From: Baekduia soli
GTDB taxonomy: Bacteria > Actinomycetota > Thermoleophilia > Solirubrobacterales > Solirubrobacteraceae
Assembly: GCF_007970665.1 (NCBI RefSeq)
Contig: NZ_CP042430.1
Location: 5,146,001 to 5,210,000 of the forward strand
Direction of reading: 5' to 3'
DNA: 64,000 nucleotides
A program made the translations under genes and the position numbers. Positions 55,051 through 63,776 of this stretch are shown piece after piece. Under the pieces are notes generated by a model. The model was not told the origin of the DNA, did no database searches, and worked only from the letters and a program-made list of their open reading frames with translations. Position 1 is the stretch's first letter. Each line of letters begins with the position of its first letter.

Positions 55051-56120
55051 GCGACGACGCCCTCAAGCTGACGGTCCACTTCGGCGAGCGCGCGCGGGCC
55101 GGCCGGGCGTTCCTGGCCGATGCGCTCGTCGACGTCTACGCCCGCCACGGGCTGCGGGCGAGCGTCGTGCTGCGGGCCATGGAGGGCTTCGGGGCCGCGC
55201 AGCGCGTGCGGACCGACCGGCTGCTGAGCCTCTCCGAGGACCTCCCGCTCGTCGCGGTCGCCGTCGACGAGCGCCCGCGGATCGAGGCCGCGCTGGCCGA
55301 CGTCCGCGCGCTGCCCGGCTTCACCGGCCTGGTCACGCTCGAACGCGCACGAGTGCTCACCGATGGACGGGGCGCGTCGCCGGCCGCCGGCGAGGCCGCG
55401 AAGCTCACGGTGTACGTCGGGCGGCGGGAGCGCGCGGGCCGCCGGGCGGCGGCGCCCGCGGTCGTCGACCTGCTGCGCCGCCACGGCGTGGACGGCGCGA
55501 CCGTCCTGCTCGGCGTCGACGGCACCGTCCGCGGGCAGCGGCGGCGCGCGCGGGTGCTGCACCGCAATGCGGCGGTCCCGATGATGATCGTCGCCGTCGG
55601 CGACGGCCCGCCGATCGCGGCCGCGCTGGGCGAGCTGGCCGGCGTGCTCGCCGAGCCCCTGGCGACGCTGGAGCGCGTGCGGATCGTCAAGCGCGACGGC
55701 CGCGTGGTCGGCCGACCGCACGCGGTCGCCGACACCGACCCGTACGGGCTGGGCGTCTGGCAGAAGCTGACGGTCATCACCTCGGAGGCCGCGACCCACG
55801 AGGGCCGGCCGCTCCACCACGGCCTCCTGCGGGAGCTGCGCGCGGCCGGGGCGGCCGGGGCGACCACGCTGCGCGGCATCTGGGGCTACCACGGCGACCA
55901 CGCGCCGCACGGCGACGTGCTGCTGCAGCTTCGCCGCCGGGTCCCCGTCGTGCTCTCCGTCGTCGACGCGCCGTCGGCCACGGAGCGCTGGCTGGCGATC
56001 GTCGACGACGTCACGCACAGCACCGGCCTGGTGACGAGCGAGCTGGTGCCCGCCCTGCGCGCGACCGACGGCCGGCACGGCCACGGCGGGCTGCGGCTCG
56101 CCCGCCGTGCCGCGCCCTGA
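55047..56120 (+). CDS. Triple DUF190 protein of the fluoride operon
   Basis: A 357-residue protein with three consecutive DUF190 repeats, starting LKLTVHFGERARAGRAF, AKLTVYVGRRERAGRRA and QKLTVITSEAATHEGRP. Each has the ALVDVYARHGLRASVVLRAMEGFG-type helix (HGVDGATVLLGVDG and AAGAAGATTLRGIWGYHGD in the other two) and a PLVAVAVDERPRIEAAL-type strand. DUF190 normally occurs as one ferredoxin-like unit of about 110 residues beside crcB; its fold resembles PII proteins. A built-in trimer is thus likely. The GTG overlaps the crcB stop (GTGA). The role beside fluoride export is not known, but sensing or gating is plausible. Confidence 0.9.
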   Translation: MSDDALKLTVHFGERARAGRAFLADALVDVYARHGLRASVVLRAMEGFGAAQRVRTDRLLSLSEDLPLVAVAVDERPRIEAALADVRALPGFTGLVTLERARVLTDGRGASPAAGEAAKLTVYVGRRERAGRRAAAPAVVDLLRRHGVDGATVLLGVDGTVRGQRRRARVLHRNAAVPMMIVAVGDGPPIAAALGELAGVLAEPLATLERVRIVKRDGRVVGRPHAVADTDPYGLGVWQKLTVITSEAATHEGRPLHHGLLRELRAAGAAGATTLRGIWGYHGDHAPHGDVLLQLRRRVPVVLSVVDAPSATERWLAIVDDVTHSTGLVTSELVPALRATDGRHGHGGLRLARRAAP

Positions 56121-56157
56121 CGACGCGCGCCGCCCCCGTCCGCGTACGGTCCCGTCC

Positions 56158-57603
56158 ATGGCCGGAGATACCGAGCCCCTCGTCGACGTCGCGGTGCGGC
56201 CCACGCCGCCCTCGGCGCTGGAGGCGGTGCTGGACGCCACGGGACGCGCCCGGCTGCATGCGGCGGTCGCGCGCGCCGCGCCCGTGTTCGCCGGGCAAGC
56301 CGTCTGGTGCGTGAACTCCACGGCGCGGGGCGGCGGCGTCGCCGAGCTGCTCGCGGCGCTCATGCCGCTGGCGCGAGGCGCCGGCGTCGATGCGCGCTGG
56401 CTCGTAGTGCGGGGCGACGGCGCGTTCTTCGCCCTGACCAAGCGGCTGCACAACCACCTGCACGGCGCCGAGGGCGACGGCGGGGGGCTGGGCCCCGCCG
56501 AGCGCGACCGCTACGCCGCGGCCCTGGCGCCCGCGGCCGAGGCGCTGGCCGGCCGCGTGCGGCCCGGCGACGTCGTGCTGCTGCACGACCCGCAGACCGC
56601 CGGGCTGATCCCGGGCCTGGCCGCCCACGGGATCCCGGTCGTCTGGCGCGTGCACGTCGGCGCCGACCGGCCCAACGCCGCCGTCCGCGCCGCCTGGGAC
56701 TTCCTGGAGCCCTTCGTCCGGCACGCCGACGTGTGCGTGTTCTCGCGGCCCGCCTACGCCTGGGACACGATCCCCGAGGCGCGGCGGGCGGTCATCGCGC
56801 CGTCCATCGATCCGCTGAGCCCGAAGAACGCCGACCTCGACGATGCGACCGTCGCCGCGATCCTCGCCGCCGCGGGCCTCGCCGACGCCGGGGCGGCCGA
56901 CCCGCCGCCGGCGTTCACGCGGGCCGACGGGACGCCCGGCGTCGTTCGCCGCCGCGCCGCGGTGGACCGCGCGCGCCCGCTGGGCCGCCGCGAGCCGTTC
57001 GTCCTGCAGGTGTCGCGCTGGGACGCGCTGAAGGACCCCGTCGGGGTCATCGAGGGCTTCGCGGCCCACGTCGCCCCGGCGTGCGACGCGCACCTGGTCT
57101 ACGCCGGGCCGCCGGCCGACGGCGTCAGCGACGACCCCGAGGCCGGCGCCGTCCTCGAGCAGGCGCGCGCGTGCCGCGACCGGCTGCCGACCGAGGTCCG
57201 CGACCGCGTGCACCTCGCGCAGATCCCGATGGACGACCCGGAGGAGAACGCCGCCGTCATCAACGCCCTGCAGCGGCGGGCCGCGGTCGTCGTGCAGAAG
57301 AGCCTGGCCGAGGGCTTCGGGCTGACGGTCGCCGAGGCGATGTGGAAGGCCCGGCCCGTCGTGGCCAGCGCTCTCGGCGGCCTGCAGGACCAGATCGAGC
57401 ACGGCCGCAGCGGGCTGCTGCTCGACGACCCGCGCGACGGCGCGGCGCTCGGGGCGGCGGTGCTCGAGCTGCTCGGCGACCCCGCCCGTGCGGCGGCGAT
57501 GGGGCGTGCCGCACGCGAGCGGGTCCGCCACGAGTTCCTCAGCGACCGCTCGCTCGTGGACTACCTCGGGCTGCTCGGGCCGCTCGCCGGCGCCGGGGAC
57601 TGA
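56158..57603 (+). CDS. GT4-family glycosyltransferase, trehalose-synthase (TreT)-like
   Basis: A 481-residue retaining glycosyltransferase of two Rossmann domains. The N-terminal part has VWCVNSTARGGGVAELLAALMPLARGAGVDARWLVV and LLHDPQTAGLIPGL...WRVHVGAD. The C-terminal part has VLQVSRWDALKDPVGVIEGF and the nucleotide-sugar motif VQKSLAEGFGLTVAEAMWKARPVVAS (the E-x7-E pair). This pattern is typical of TreT, which makes trehalose from NDP-glucose and glucose. A related clock-associated subfamily also exists. The start is ATG at 56158, 38 bases after the DUF190 stop. It is probably unrelated to fluoride but may share the transcript. Confidence 0.85.
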   Translation: MAGDTEPLVDVAVRPTPPSALEAVLDATGRARLHAAVARAAPVFAGQAVWCVNSTARGGGVAELLAALMPLARGAGVDARWLVVRGDGAFFALTKRLHNHLHGAEGDGGGLGPAERDRYAAALAPAAEALAGRVRPGDVVLLHDPQTAGLIPGLAAHGIPVVWRVHVGADRPNAAVRAAWDFLEPFVRHADVCVFSRPAYAWDTIPEARRAVIAPSIDPLSPKNADLDDATVAAILAAAGLADAGAADPPPAFTRADGTPGVVRRRAAVDRARPLGRREPFVLQVSRWDALKDPVGVIEGFAAHVAPACDAHLVYAGPPADGVSDDPEAGAVLEQARACRDRLPTEVRDRVHLAQIPMDDPEENAAVINALQRRAAVVVQKSLAEGFGLTVAEAMWKARPVVASALGGLQDQIEHGRSGLLLDDPRDGAALGAAVLELLGDPARAAAMGRAARERVRHEFLSDRSLVDYLGLLGPLAGAGD

Positions 57604-57608
57604 GCGCG

Positions 57609-58469
57609 GTGCTCGGCCCATCGGTCCTGCGGCTGGCCGACCCGGCGAGGGTGGACCGCGTCCTGGACGCGATCCTCGCCGACCGCCGGCGCGCGAGGCC
57701 CGCACACCCCCTGCCCGTCGTCGTGCGCCTGGATCCGCGCGGCGTGCCGGAGCCCGGCGCGCCCTCCCCGAAGGCGCTCGCGCGGGCGCGCGAGCTCATC
57801 GTCGTGGCGACCGGCGCCGACCGCGCCGAGGCCCTGCACGCCCTGCTGGCCGGGCCCGGCGGCGACGTCGCGACGGTCGTGCGCGCCCATCCGGAGGCGC
57901 TCGTGCTCTGCGACCGCGCCGCCGCTGCGCGCCTGGACCCGGAGGCCGGCGACGACGACGGCCGGGTGGTGGTCGTGCTCGGGCATCGCGAGCCCGGCGT
58001 CAGCGCCGAGCACCGCATCTCCTCCCACACGCGGGCGCGCCTGTACCGCGCGCAGGAGCTCTGCCTGCAGACGCCGGTGCGCGCGGCGATCCTCACGGGC
58101 TGGACGCACACCGACGGGCTGTCGGAGGCCGAGCAGATGGCCCGCGAGTGGACGCTGCCCGGCGTGCCGGTGCTGTTGGAGGTCGCGGGCCGCGACACGG
58201 CCGAGAACGCGTCGTGCTCCCTGGGCCTGGTGCTCGCGCTGGGCGGCGCGCGCCGCGTCACCGTCGTCACGTCGCGCTGGCACGTGCGCACGCCGCTGTT
58301 CTTCGCGCCCTATCGCGATCACGGACTGGCCGTCGACGTCGTCTGGGCGCGCCCGCTGCGCCACTGGGCGCACCTGCTGGCCCACGAGCTGCGGTCGCTG
58401 CCGCGGGTGCCGGCACAGCGCCGCGCGGCGATGGCCGCGGTCGCGGAGGTGGCGGGCTCCGGCTCCTAG
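57609..58469 (+). CDS. DUF218 (SanA/YdcF-like) protein with NagB-like N-terminal segment
   Basis: A 286-residue fusion. The first 110 residues end ELIVVATGADRAEALHALLAGPGGDVATVVRAHPEALVLCDRAAAARL, which resembles the C-terminal end of glucosamine-6-phosphate deaminase (sugar-binding helix and Asp). The rest is a complete DUF218 domain: RVVVVLGHREPGVSAEHRISSHTRARLYRAQEL, ILTGWTHTDGLSEAEQMAREW, AGRDTAENASCS and VTVVTSRWHVRTPLFFAPY. DUF218 proteins act in envelope or vancomycin-tolerance functions with unknown substrate. The GTG at 57609 gives this length. It shares its CTAG stop with the convergent stress gene. Confidence 0.72.
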   Translation: MLGPSVLRLADPARVDRVLDAILADRRRARPAHPLPVVVRLDPRGVPEPGAPSPKALARARELIVVATGADRAEALHALLAGPGGDVATVVRAHPEALVLCDRAAAARLDPEAGDDDGRVVVVLGHREPGVSAEHRISSHTRARLYRAQELCLQTPVRAAILTGWTHTDGLSEAEQMAREWTLPGVPVLLEVAGRDTAENASCSLGLVLALGGARRVTVVTSRWHVRTPLFFAPYRDHGLAVDVVWARPLRHWAHLLAHELRSLPRVPAQRRAAMAAVAEVAGSGS

Positions 58470-59361
58470 TGGGCGGCCGAGGCGGCCTGCGGCGGCGCGG
58501 CGGCGGCCGGGTCGGCGCCGTCGGCCGGGCGCGGGACGACGAGCACGGGGCAGGCGGCGTGGTGGACGAGCCAGTCCGACGTGGATCCCAGCGCGACGCG
58601 GCGCGCCGTGCCCCAGCCGCGGGAGCCGACGACGAGGAGGTCGTGGCGGGAGGCGATCGCCTCGAGCTCGATGCGCGGCCGGCCGTTGAGGACCTTGCCC
58701 GCCGTGGCGCCCGGCAGGCGCGCGAGCGTCTCCTCGAGCGTCTCCTCGGCCCATCGGCGGCGTTCGGGCAGGCCCTGGGAGACGTAGGCGGGCGCCCCCG
58801 GGGCGCCCGTGACCGGCACCACGGGCGCCTCCCACACGACATAGACGGTGAGCGCCCCGCCGTGGGTCGCGACGAGGTCGCGCGCGGCGTCGACGGCCGC
58901 CTGCGACTCCGGCGTGCCGTCGCAGCCGACGGCGACCTGGCGCGGTGCGGCGCCGTCGAAGTCCTTGGGGGCGACGGCGACAGGGCACGGCGCGTCGTGC
59001 AGGACGACGCGGCCGACGTCCCCGAGCACGATCCGCCCGACGGCGCCGTGGTGGGCCGATCCGACGACGATGAGGTCGGCCTCGCGCTCCTGGGCGACCT
59101 GCTGCAGCGCCCGCGCCGGTGAGGCGTCGGCCACCGTCACGAGCTCGGCGTCGGCGCCCAGGGCCACGCGCGCGGCCTCGAGCAGGCGCCGGGCCGCGTC
59201 GCGGTCGGCCTCGGGGTCGGGATGCCCCGCGGGCCAGGGATGGCGGTCGGGGCGGTGGGCGTGGACGAGCGTGAGCCGCTCGGGGCAAGCGCCCGGGCGA
59301 GCGCGACCGCGTCGCGTCCTCCGCCGGAGCCGTCGACGCCCACGAGGCCGTGTCGGAACAT
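58466..59361 (-). pseudogene. Tandem universal stress protein (UspA x2), single frameshift
   Basis: An ATG at 59361 starts a UspA domain (MFRHGLVGVDGSGGGRDAVALARALAP). The frame fails at a run of four G (59282-59285, plus strand). Adding one C to the coding strand restores ERLTLVHAHRPDRHPWP and the rest of the first domain (LIVVGSAHHGAVGRIVLGDVGRVVLHDAPCPVAVA), then a complete second domain ending VVGSRGWGTARRVALGSTSDWL and CPVLVVPRP. Both ATP-binding G-x2-G-x9-G(S/T) patterns are present. The error in a homopolymer may be technical. Universal stress proteins protect cells under starvation or oxidative stress. Confidence 0.75.
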
Positions 59362-59715
59362 GACCGCGACGCTAGGGACGCAGGGCCGCCGGGCCATCCG
59401 GGGCGCGCCGCCGACGGGCTCCGTAGTCCACCGCCCGGGCCCGGAACGACGAGCGGCCGCCCCCACGGCGGCCGCCCATCAGCGCCGGCCCCTGGGCAGC
59501 GCAACCTGATTCCAACGCGTCCCTTCGGGAAGCTCCGCGTTGTCGCCCCGGTGATCGGCGGTGGGGCGCGCCGGTTGAGCCCGTGGTGTCCGCGCGGATG
59601 CTCGATGCGTGCGCACGCGCCTGGGCGCCGGGCACGGCGCGCGGAGGGCTCTCCGAGCGGAGGTCGAACGGCAAACCCATGATAGAGACGCGGCCCGATC
59701 GGGCACGGCCACGGC
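59362..59715. other. 354-bp intergenic region between divergent genes
   Basis: This stretch separates the stress-protein gene (leftward) from the YihY gene (rightward). I see no open frame with a good ribosome site, no tRNA-like fold and no copy of the island operator. It is less GC-rich than the genes near 59500-59530 (TGATTCCAACGCG). A TTGAGC at 59575-59580 and CATGATAGAG near 59680 could be parts of a rightward promoter, but the spacing is not convincing. Confidence 0.4.
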
Positions 59716-60729
59716 ATGGCGAGAGAGACCTCCGAACGGCGCTTCGTGCGCGACGACGACGCGCGAGCCGGGCGCGAGGCGGCCCCGGGGCCGGACGACG
59801 ACCGCAGCCCCCACAGCCCGACCGACCTGCCCGCGCGCTCCTGGACGGGGGTGCTGAAGCGCACGGTCTCGGAGTTCAAGGACGACAACCTGACCGACTG
59901 GGCCGCGGCGCTGACCTACTACGGCGTGCTGGCGATCTTCCCCGCGCTCATCGCGCTCGTGTCGATCATCGGGCTCGTCGGGCCCTCGGCCACCCAACCC
60001 GTCCTGGACAACCTGGCGGCGCTGACGCCCGGGCCGGCCAACGACATCCTCTCGGGCGCGGTGAAGCAGATCGCCGGCAGCCGCGGCGGCGCGGGCATCG
60101 CGTTCGTGGCGGGCATCGCCGCCGCGATCTGGAGCGCCTCGGGCTACGTCGGCGCGTTCGCCCGGGCCTCCAACGCGATCTACGAGGTGCCCGAGGGCCG
60201 GCCGTTCTGGAAGCTGCGCCCGATGCAGCTCATCGTGACCACGATCATGGTCCTGCTGCTGGCCGCCAGCGCCGTCGCCGTGGTGGTCACCGGTCCGGTG
60301 GCCGACCAGCTCGGCAGCGTCGTCGGCGCGGGCTCGGCGGCCGTGACGGCCTGGGACATCGCCAAGTGGCCGGCCATCGCGGCCGTCGTCAGCGTCATGT
60401 TCTCCATCCTGTACTACGCCGCGCCCAACGTGAAGCAGCCCGCGTTCCGCTGGATCACCGTCGGCGGCATGCTCGCGCTCGTCGTCCTGCTGGCCGCCTC
60501 GGCCCTCTTCGCGATCTACGTGGCGAACTTCTCGTCCTACAACAAGACCTACGGCACGCTGGGCGGCGTGGTCGCCTTCCTGGTGTGGCTGTGGATCTCG
60601 AACATCGCCGTCCTCCTCGGGGCCGAGCTCAACGCCGAGCTCGAGCGCGGGCGCGAGCTCGAGGCCGGCCTGCCGGCCCAGGACGAGCTGCAGCTGCCGC
60701 TGCGCGACGACCGCAAGCTCAAGGACTGA
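59716..60729 (+). CDS. YihY/BrkB-family membrane protein
   Basis: A 337-residue inner-membrane protein. A charged N-terminal tail of about 45 residues leads to the typical helix DDNLTDWAAALTYYGVLAIFPALIALVSIIGL, then IAFVAGIAAAIWSASGYVGAFARASNAIYEV, LIVTTIMVLLLAASAVAVVV, and YNKTYGTLGGVVAFLVWLWISNIAVLLGAELNAELER. The final GAELNAELER is a family hallmark. About six membrane helices are visible. YihY proteins (once called ribonuclease BN) have no proven activity; transport or stress protection has been suggested. The ATG at 59716 has no clear ribosome site. Its end overlaps the convergent glycerate kinase by 11 bases. Confidence 0.93.
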   Translation: MARETSERRFVRDDDARAGREAAPGPDDDRSPHSPTDLPARSWTGVLKRTVSEFKDDNLTDWAAALTYYGVLAIFPALIALVSIIGLVGPSATQPVLDNLAALTPGPANDILSGAVKQIAGSRGGAGIAFVAGIAAAIWSASGYVGAFARASNAIYEVPEGRPFWKLRPMQLIVTTIMVLLLAASAVAVVVTGPVADQLGSVVGAGSAAVTAWDIAKWPAIAAVVSVMFSILYYAAPNVKQPAFRWITVGGMLALVVLLAASALFAIYVANFSSYNKTYGTLGGVVAFLVWLWISNIAVLLGAELNAELERGRELEAGLPAQDELQLPLRDDRKLKD

Positions 60730-61731
60730 CGGCCGCCGCGGCGATCGCCTCACCCGCCGCCGTGATCGCCTCCAGGGTCGGCGCCTCGCGCACCGAGGCG
60801 GCGCCGAGGCGCCGGCGCTCGGGGCCGCGGAGGCCGTCGCGGCCGGCGACGACGTGCAACGGCACCCCCGCGGCGCGGGCGCGGGCGGCGATCTCCCCCA
60901 CGATCTTGCCGCCCAGGCTCTGGCCGTCGACGGAGCCCTCCCCGGCCACCACGGCGGCCGCCGCGCGCAGGCGCGCGTCGAAGCCGACGGCGTCCAGGAC
61001 CGCGGCCGCGCCCGGGCGCAGCTGCGCGCCGAAGGCCGCCCACAGCCCGCCCGACAGCCCGCCCGCGGCGCCGGTCATCGGCACGCCGCGCGGGTCGCGC
61101 TCCAGCTCGCGTGCCCGAGCGTCCAGGCGGCGCGTCAGCCGCCGCACCGCGTCCTCGTCGGCTCCCTTCTGGGGCCCGAAGACGCGGGCGGCGTCCTCGT
61201 AGGGCGTCGTGACGTCGCACAGCACGACGAGCTCGGCGTCGCCGAGGCCGCCGGCGGCCCGCAGCGCCCGCACCGCCCCCAGGCCGCCGTCCGTCGTCGC
61301 GCTGCCGCCCACGGTGACCAGCACGCGGCGGGCCCCGGCCGCCAACGCCGCGGCCAGCAGCTCGCCCGTGCCCGTCGTGGAGGCGGCCTCGGCGTCGCGG
61401 TCGGCCTCGGCCACGAGCGCGAGCCCGGACGCCTGTGCCGACTCGACGACCGCCGTGCGGCCGTCGGCCAGCAGGGCGTAGCGCGCCGTCACGGGGCGGC
61501 CGAGCGGGTCGTGGACGTCGGCGTGGGCGACGGTGCCGCCCAGCCGGCCAGCAGCACGTCCATCGTGCCCTCGCCGCCGTCGGCCACCGGGCAGCGGTCG
61601 GGCCGCGCCCCGGCGGCCCGCACGCCCGCGGCCAGCGCCTCGGCCACCTCGCGCGCCGTGAACGTGCCCTTGAACGAGTCGGGCGCCAGCAGGATCGTCG
61701 GCGCGGCCGCCCCTAGGACCCGGTGCGCCAC
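60719..61731 (-). pseudogene. Glycerate kinase, single frameshift
   Basis: The upstream frame supplies the N-terminus (ILLAPDSFKGTFTAREVAEA, then PVADGGEGTMDVLLAGW). The frame then changes near 61540-61546, and the rest is read one base off (GGTVAHADVHDPLGRPV, LVTVGGSATTDGGLGAVRAL, VFGPQKGADEDAVRRL, PGAAAVLDAVGFDARL, VAGEGSVDGQSLGGKIVGE). Together they form a full GlxK/GckI-type kinase that phosphorylates glycerate. One C added in GCCGGCTGGG repairs the gene. The start is uncertain; GTG at 61731 is one choice. The location in a stretch with many such breaks argues for base-calling errors. Confidence 0.75.
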
Positions 61732-61987
61732 GCGAGCGGGGTCGGATGGCCCACGAGGCGGCGGGTGGACCGGCGGCAGCCGGTGTCGCACGGCACTCGC
61801 GCATCGGCACAGCTGACCACATCGGGCGACGCCGTCGCAAGGGGCCCCGCGCGACAGGACCACCGGGCGGCCCGTCTCCGCCCCGGCCGGTCGGGACCCA
61901 CGGGGCCGGCGGGCTGGCACGATCGCGGCCCGACCTCGGCGCCCTGCACGCGGACCCCGATGCGCGTGCTCGAGACGGAGGCCGGCC

Positions 61988-62731
61988 TCAGAACACCCGC
62001 GCGGCGCCTGGGGCACCTGCGCCCAGGCCACGGGGTCGTGGCCGAAGACGAGCCGCGCACCACGGTCGCGGTGCCCGCGCAGCACGTCCACGGACCGCCG
62101 CTCCTGCTCGCGGTCCAGGTCCATGCGGGAAGCGCCCGGTGTCCAGCCAGTCGGCGAAGTAGCACGCGTCGCCGCACAGCAGCACGGACGGCCCGTCGCC
62201 GGCGTCAGCAGCACGGACTGGTGGCCGCCGAGTGGCCGGGCGTCGGGACGAGCAGGACCTGCCCGTCGCCGAAGAGGTCGTGGCCGCCGTCGAGCAGGTG
62301 CACCGTGCGGTCCTGGGCGTAGTCGGCGGGCACGTAGGCGTGGGTCGCGATCGCCTCGGGGTCGCGGCCGGCCTCCCACTCGCGGGCCTGGACGTAGAGC
62401 GGCACGCCGGGCGGCACGACGCAGCCGCCGGCGTGGTCGTAGTGCAGGTGGGTGAGCACGAGCGCGTGCAGGCCGGCGGGGTCGACCCCGAGCGCGGCGA
62501 GCCGGCCGCCGACGTCCTCGCCCGGGCCCAGCGCGAAGGAGAAGGCCTTGGCCAGGCCGCCGATGCGCGACGCCGGGTCGTGCCCCATCGCGGGGTGCAG
62601 GCCCGTGTCGACGAGCACGCGGCCCTGCGGGTGCTCGATGAGGAACACGGCGTGGGAATCGTCAGCGGGTCGGCGTCGCGGCCGCGGAAGCGACCGGTCT
62701 GGCGGCCGCAGGACAGGGCGTGGAGGTGCAT
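61988..62731 (-). pseudogene. Metallo-beta-lactamase-fold hydrolase, several frameshifts
   Basis: Pieces in three frames, all in the right order, build an N-acyl-homoserine-lactonase-like metallohydrolase. They run from the start MHLHALSCGRQTGRFRG (ATG at 62731) through FLIEHPQGRVLVDTGLHPAMG and LVLTHLHYDHAGGCVVPP (the HxHxDH zinc motif). Next come LLVPTPGHSA, LLCGDACYFADWLDTG and FGHDPVAWAQVPQAPR. Breaks are visible near 62655, 62220, 62130 and 62000. Each is explained by one base. The zinc motif is intact, so the true gene is probably active. Lactonase or other hydrolase function cannot be separated without the substrate pocket. Confidence 0.65.
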
Positions 62732-62783
62732 CGGGTGCCGGCCAACCCTACGCCCTGCGGCGCACGGGCTAGGGTCCGCGGCC

Positions 62784-63522
62784 ATGTCGGATGACCTCAC
62801 GCTCGAACGCCGCGACGGCATCGCCGTCCTCACGCTGCGCCCCCCAGCGGCGCAACGCGCTCACGCCCGCGATGGCGGGCCATGACGGAGGCCTGCGAGG
62901 AGATCGACGCCGACGCGTCGATCGGCGCCGTGGTCGTCGCCGGCGAGGGCCCCTACTTCTGCGCCGGCGGCGACCGCCCGACGCTGGCCGCGGCCGGCCG
63001 CGACCCCTCCGACCCGCAGGTCTACCGCGACATGGCGCGATCTACGGCGCGTTCGTCGCGTCGGCGCGCTGGAGCCGCCGACGATCGCCGCCATCCGCGG
63101 CGGCGCGGTCGGTGCGGGCCTGAACCTCGCGCTGGCCACCGACCTGCGCGTCGTCGCCGACGACGCCAAGCTGCTGTCGGGCTTCCTGCCCATCGGCCTG
63201 CACCCGGGCGGCGGGCACTCCGCCCTGCTGGCCCGCGGGGTCGGGCGCGAGACGGCCAACGCCATGCAGCTGTTCGGCGCGACGGTCGTGGGCGCGCAGG
63301 CCGTCGAGCTCGGACTCGCCTGGGCCGCGGTCCCGGCCGCCGACGTCGACGCCACGGCGCTGGCGCTGGCCGCCACCCCCGCGCCGACCCCGAGCTCGCC
63401 CGCCGCACCGCGCGGTCGATGCGCACGGTCGCCGGGCCGCCGGCGCTCCCTGGTCCGCCGCGCTCGAGCTCGAGCGCGCCTCGCAGATGTGGTCCATGCG
63501 GCGCAAGGATCTCGCGGGCTAG
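62784..63522 (+). pseudogene. Enoyl-CoA hydratase (crotonase), several frameshifts
   Basis: ATG at 62784 opens MSDDLTLERRDGIAVLTLRPP. The remaining crotonase text is spread over the three forward frames: QRRNALTPAM, then EEIDADASIGAVVVAGEGPYFCAGGD, TIAAIRGGAVGAGLNLALATDLRVVADDAKLLSGF, PIGLHPGGGHSALLARGVG, and the end WSAALELERASQMWSMRRKDLAG (stop at 63522). At least five one-base breaks are needed. In the second Glu region GAGLNLALATD lacks the usual Glu (GGGCEL in hydratases), so the intact enzyme may be an isomerase or hydrolase-type crotonase. Confidence 0.65.
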
Positions 63523-63776
63523 CGCTCATGCGGCAACGCCCACGCCCGGCGCTCCACGCCGGGACGCCGGTCAGGTTGTCGGCGTTGGGCACCGCGGGCG
63601 CCGGCAGCAGGTTGACGTACATCCAGCGCCTCGATTCGGGGCCCAGCGTGGCGTCGAGGTCGGCCTCGCGGCGGCGCACCTCCTCCGGGTGCCGGGTACA
63701 GGCCGCCCGCCCCCACGCCGGTCGGCCCGGGTGATGGGGATCGTGATGAGCCGGGCCGGCCGCCTCGGGGGCGAGC
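63523..63776. other. Coding remnant, minus strand, family unknown
   Basis: The minus strand carries a short stretch that looks like protein (VRRREADLDATLGPESRRWMY followed by VNLLPAPAVPNADNL), with no start or stop in a single frame. I do not recognise the family. The frame breaks resemble those in the neighbouring genes, so this may be the 3' part of a small gene that cannot be reconstructed by eye. Confidence 0.35.
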
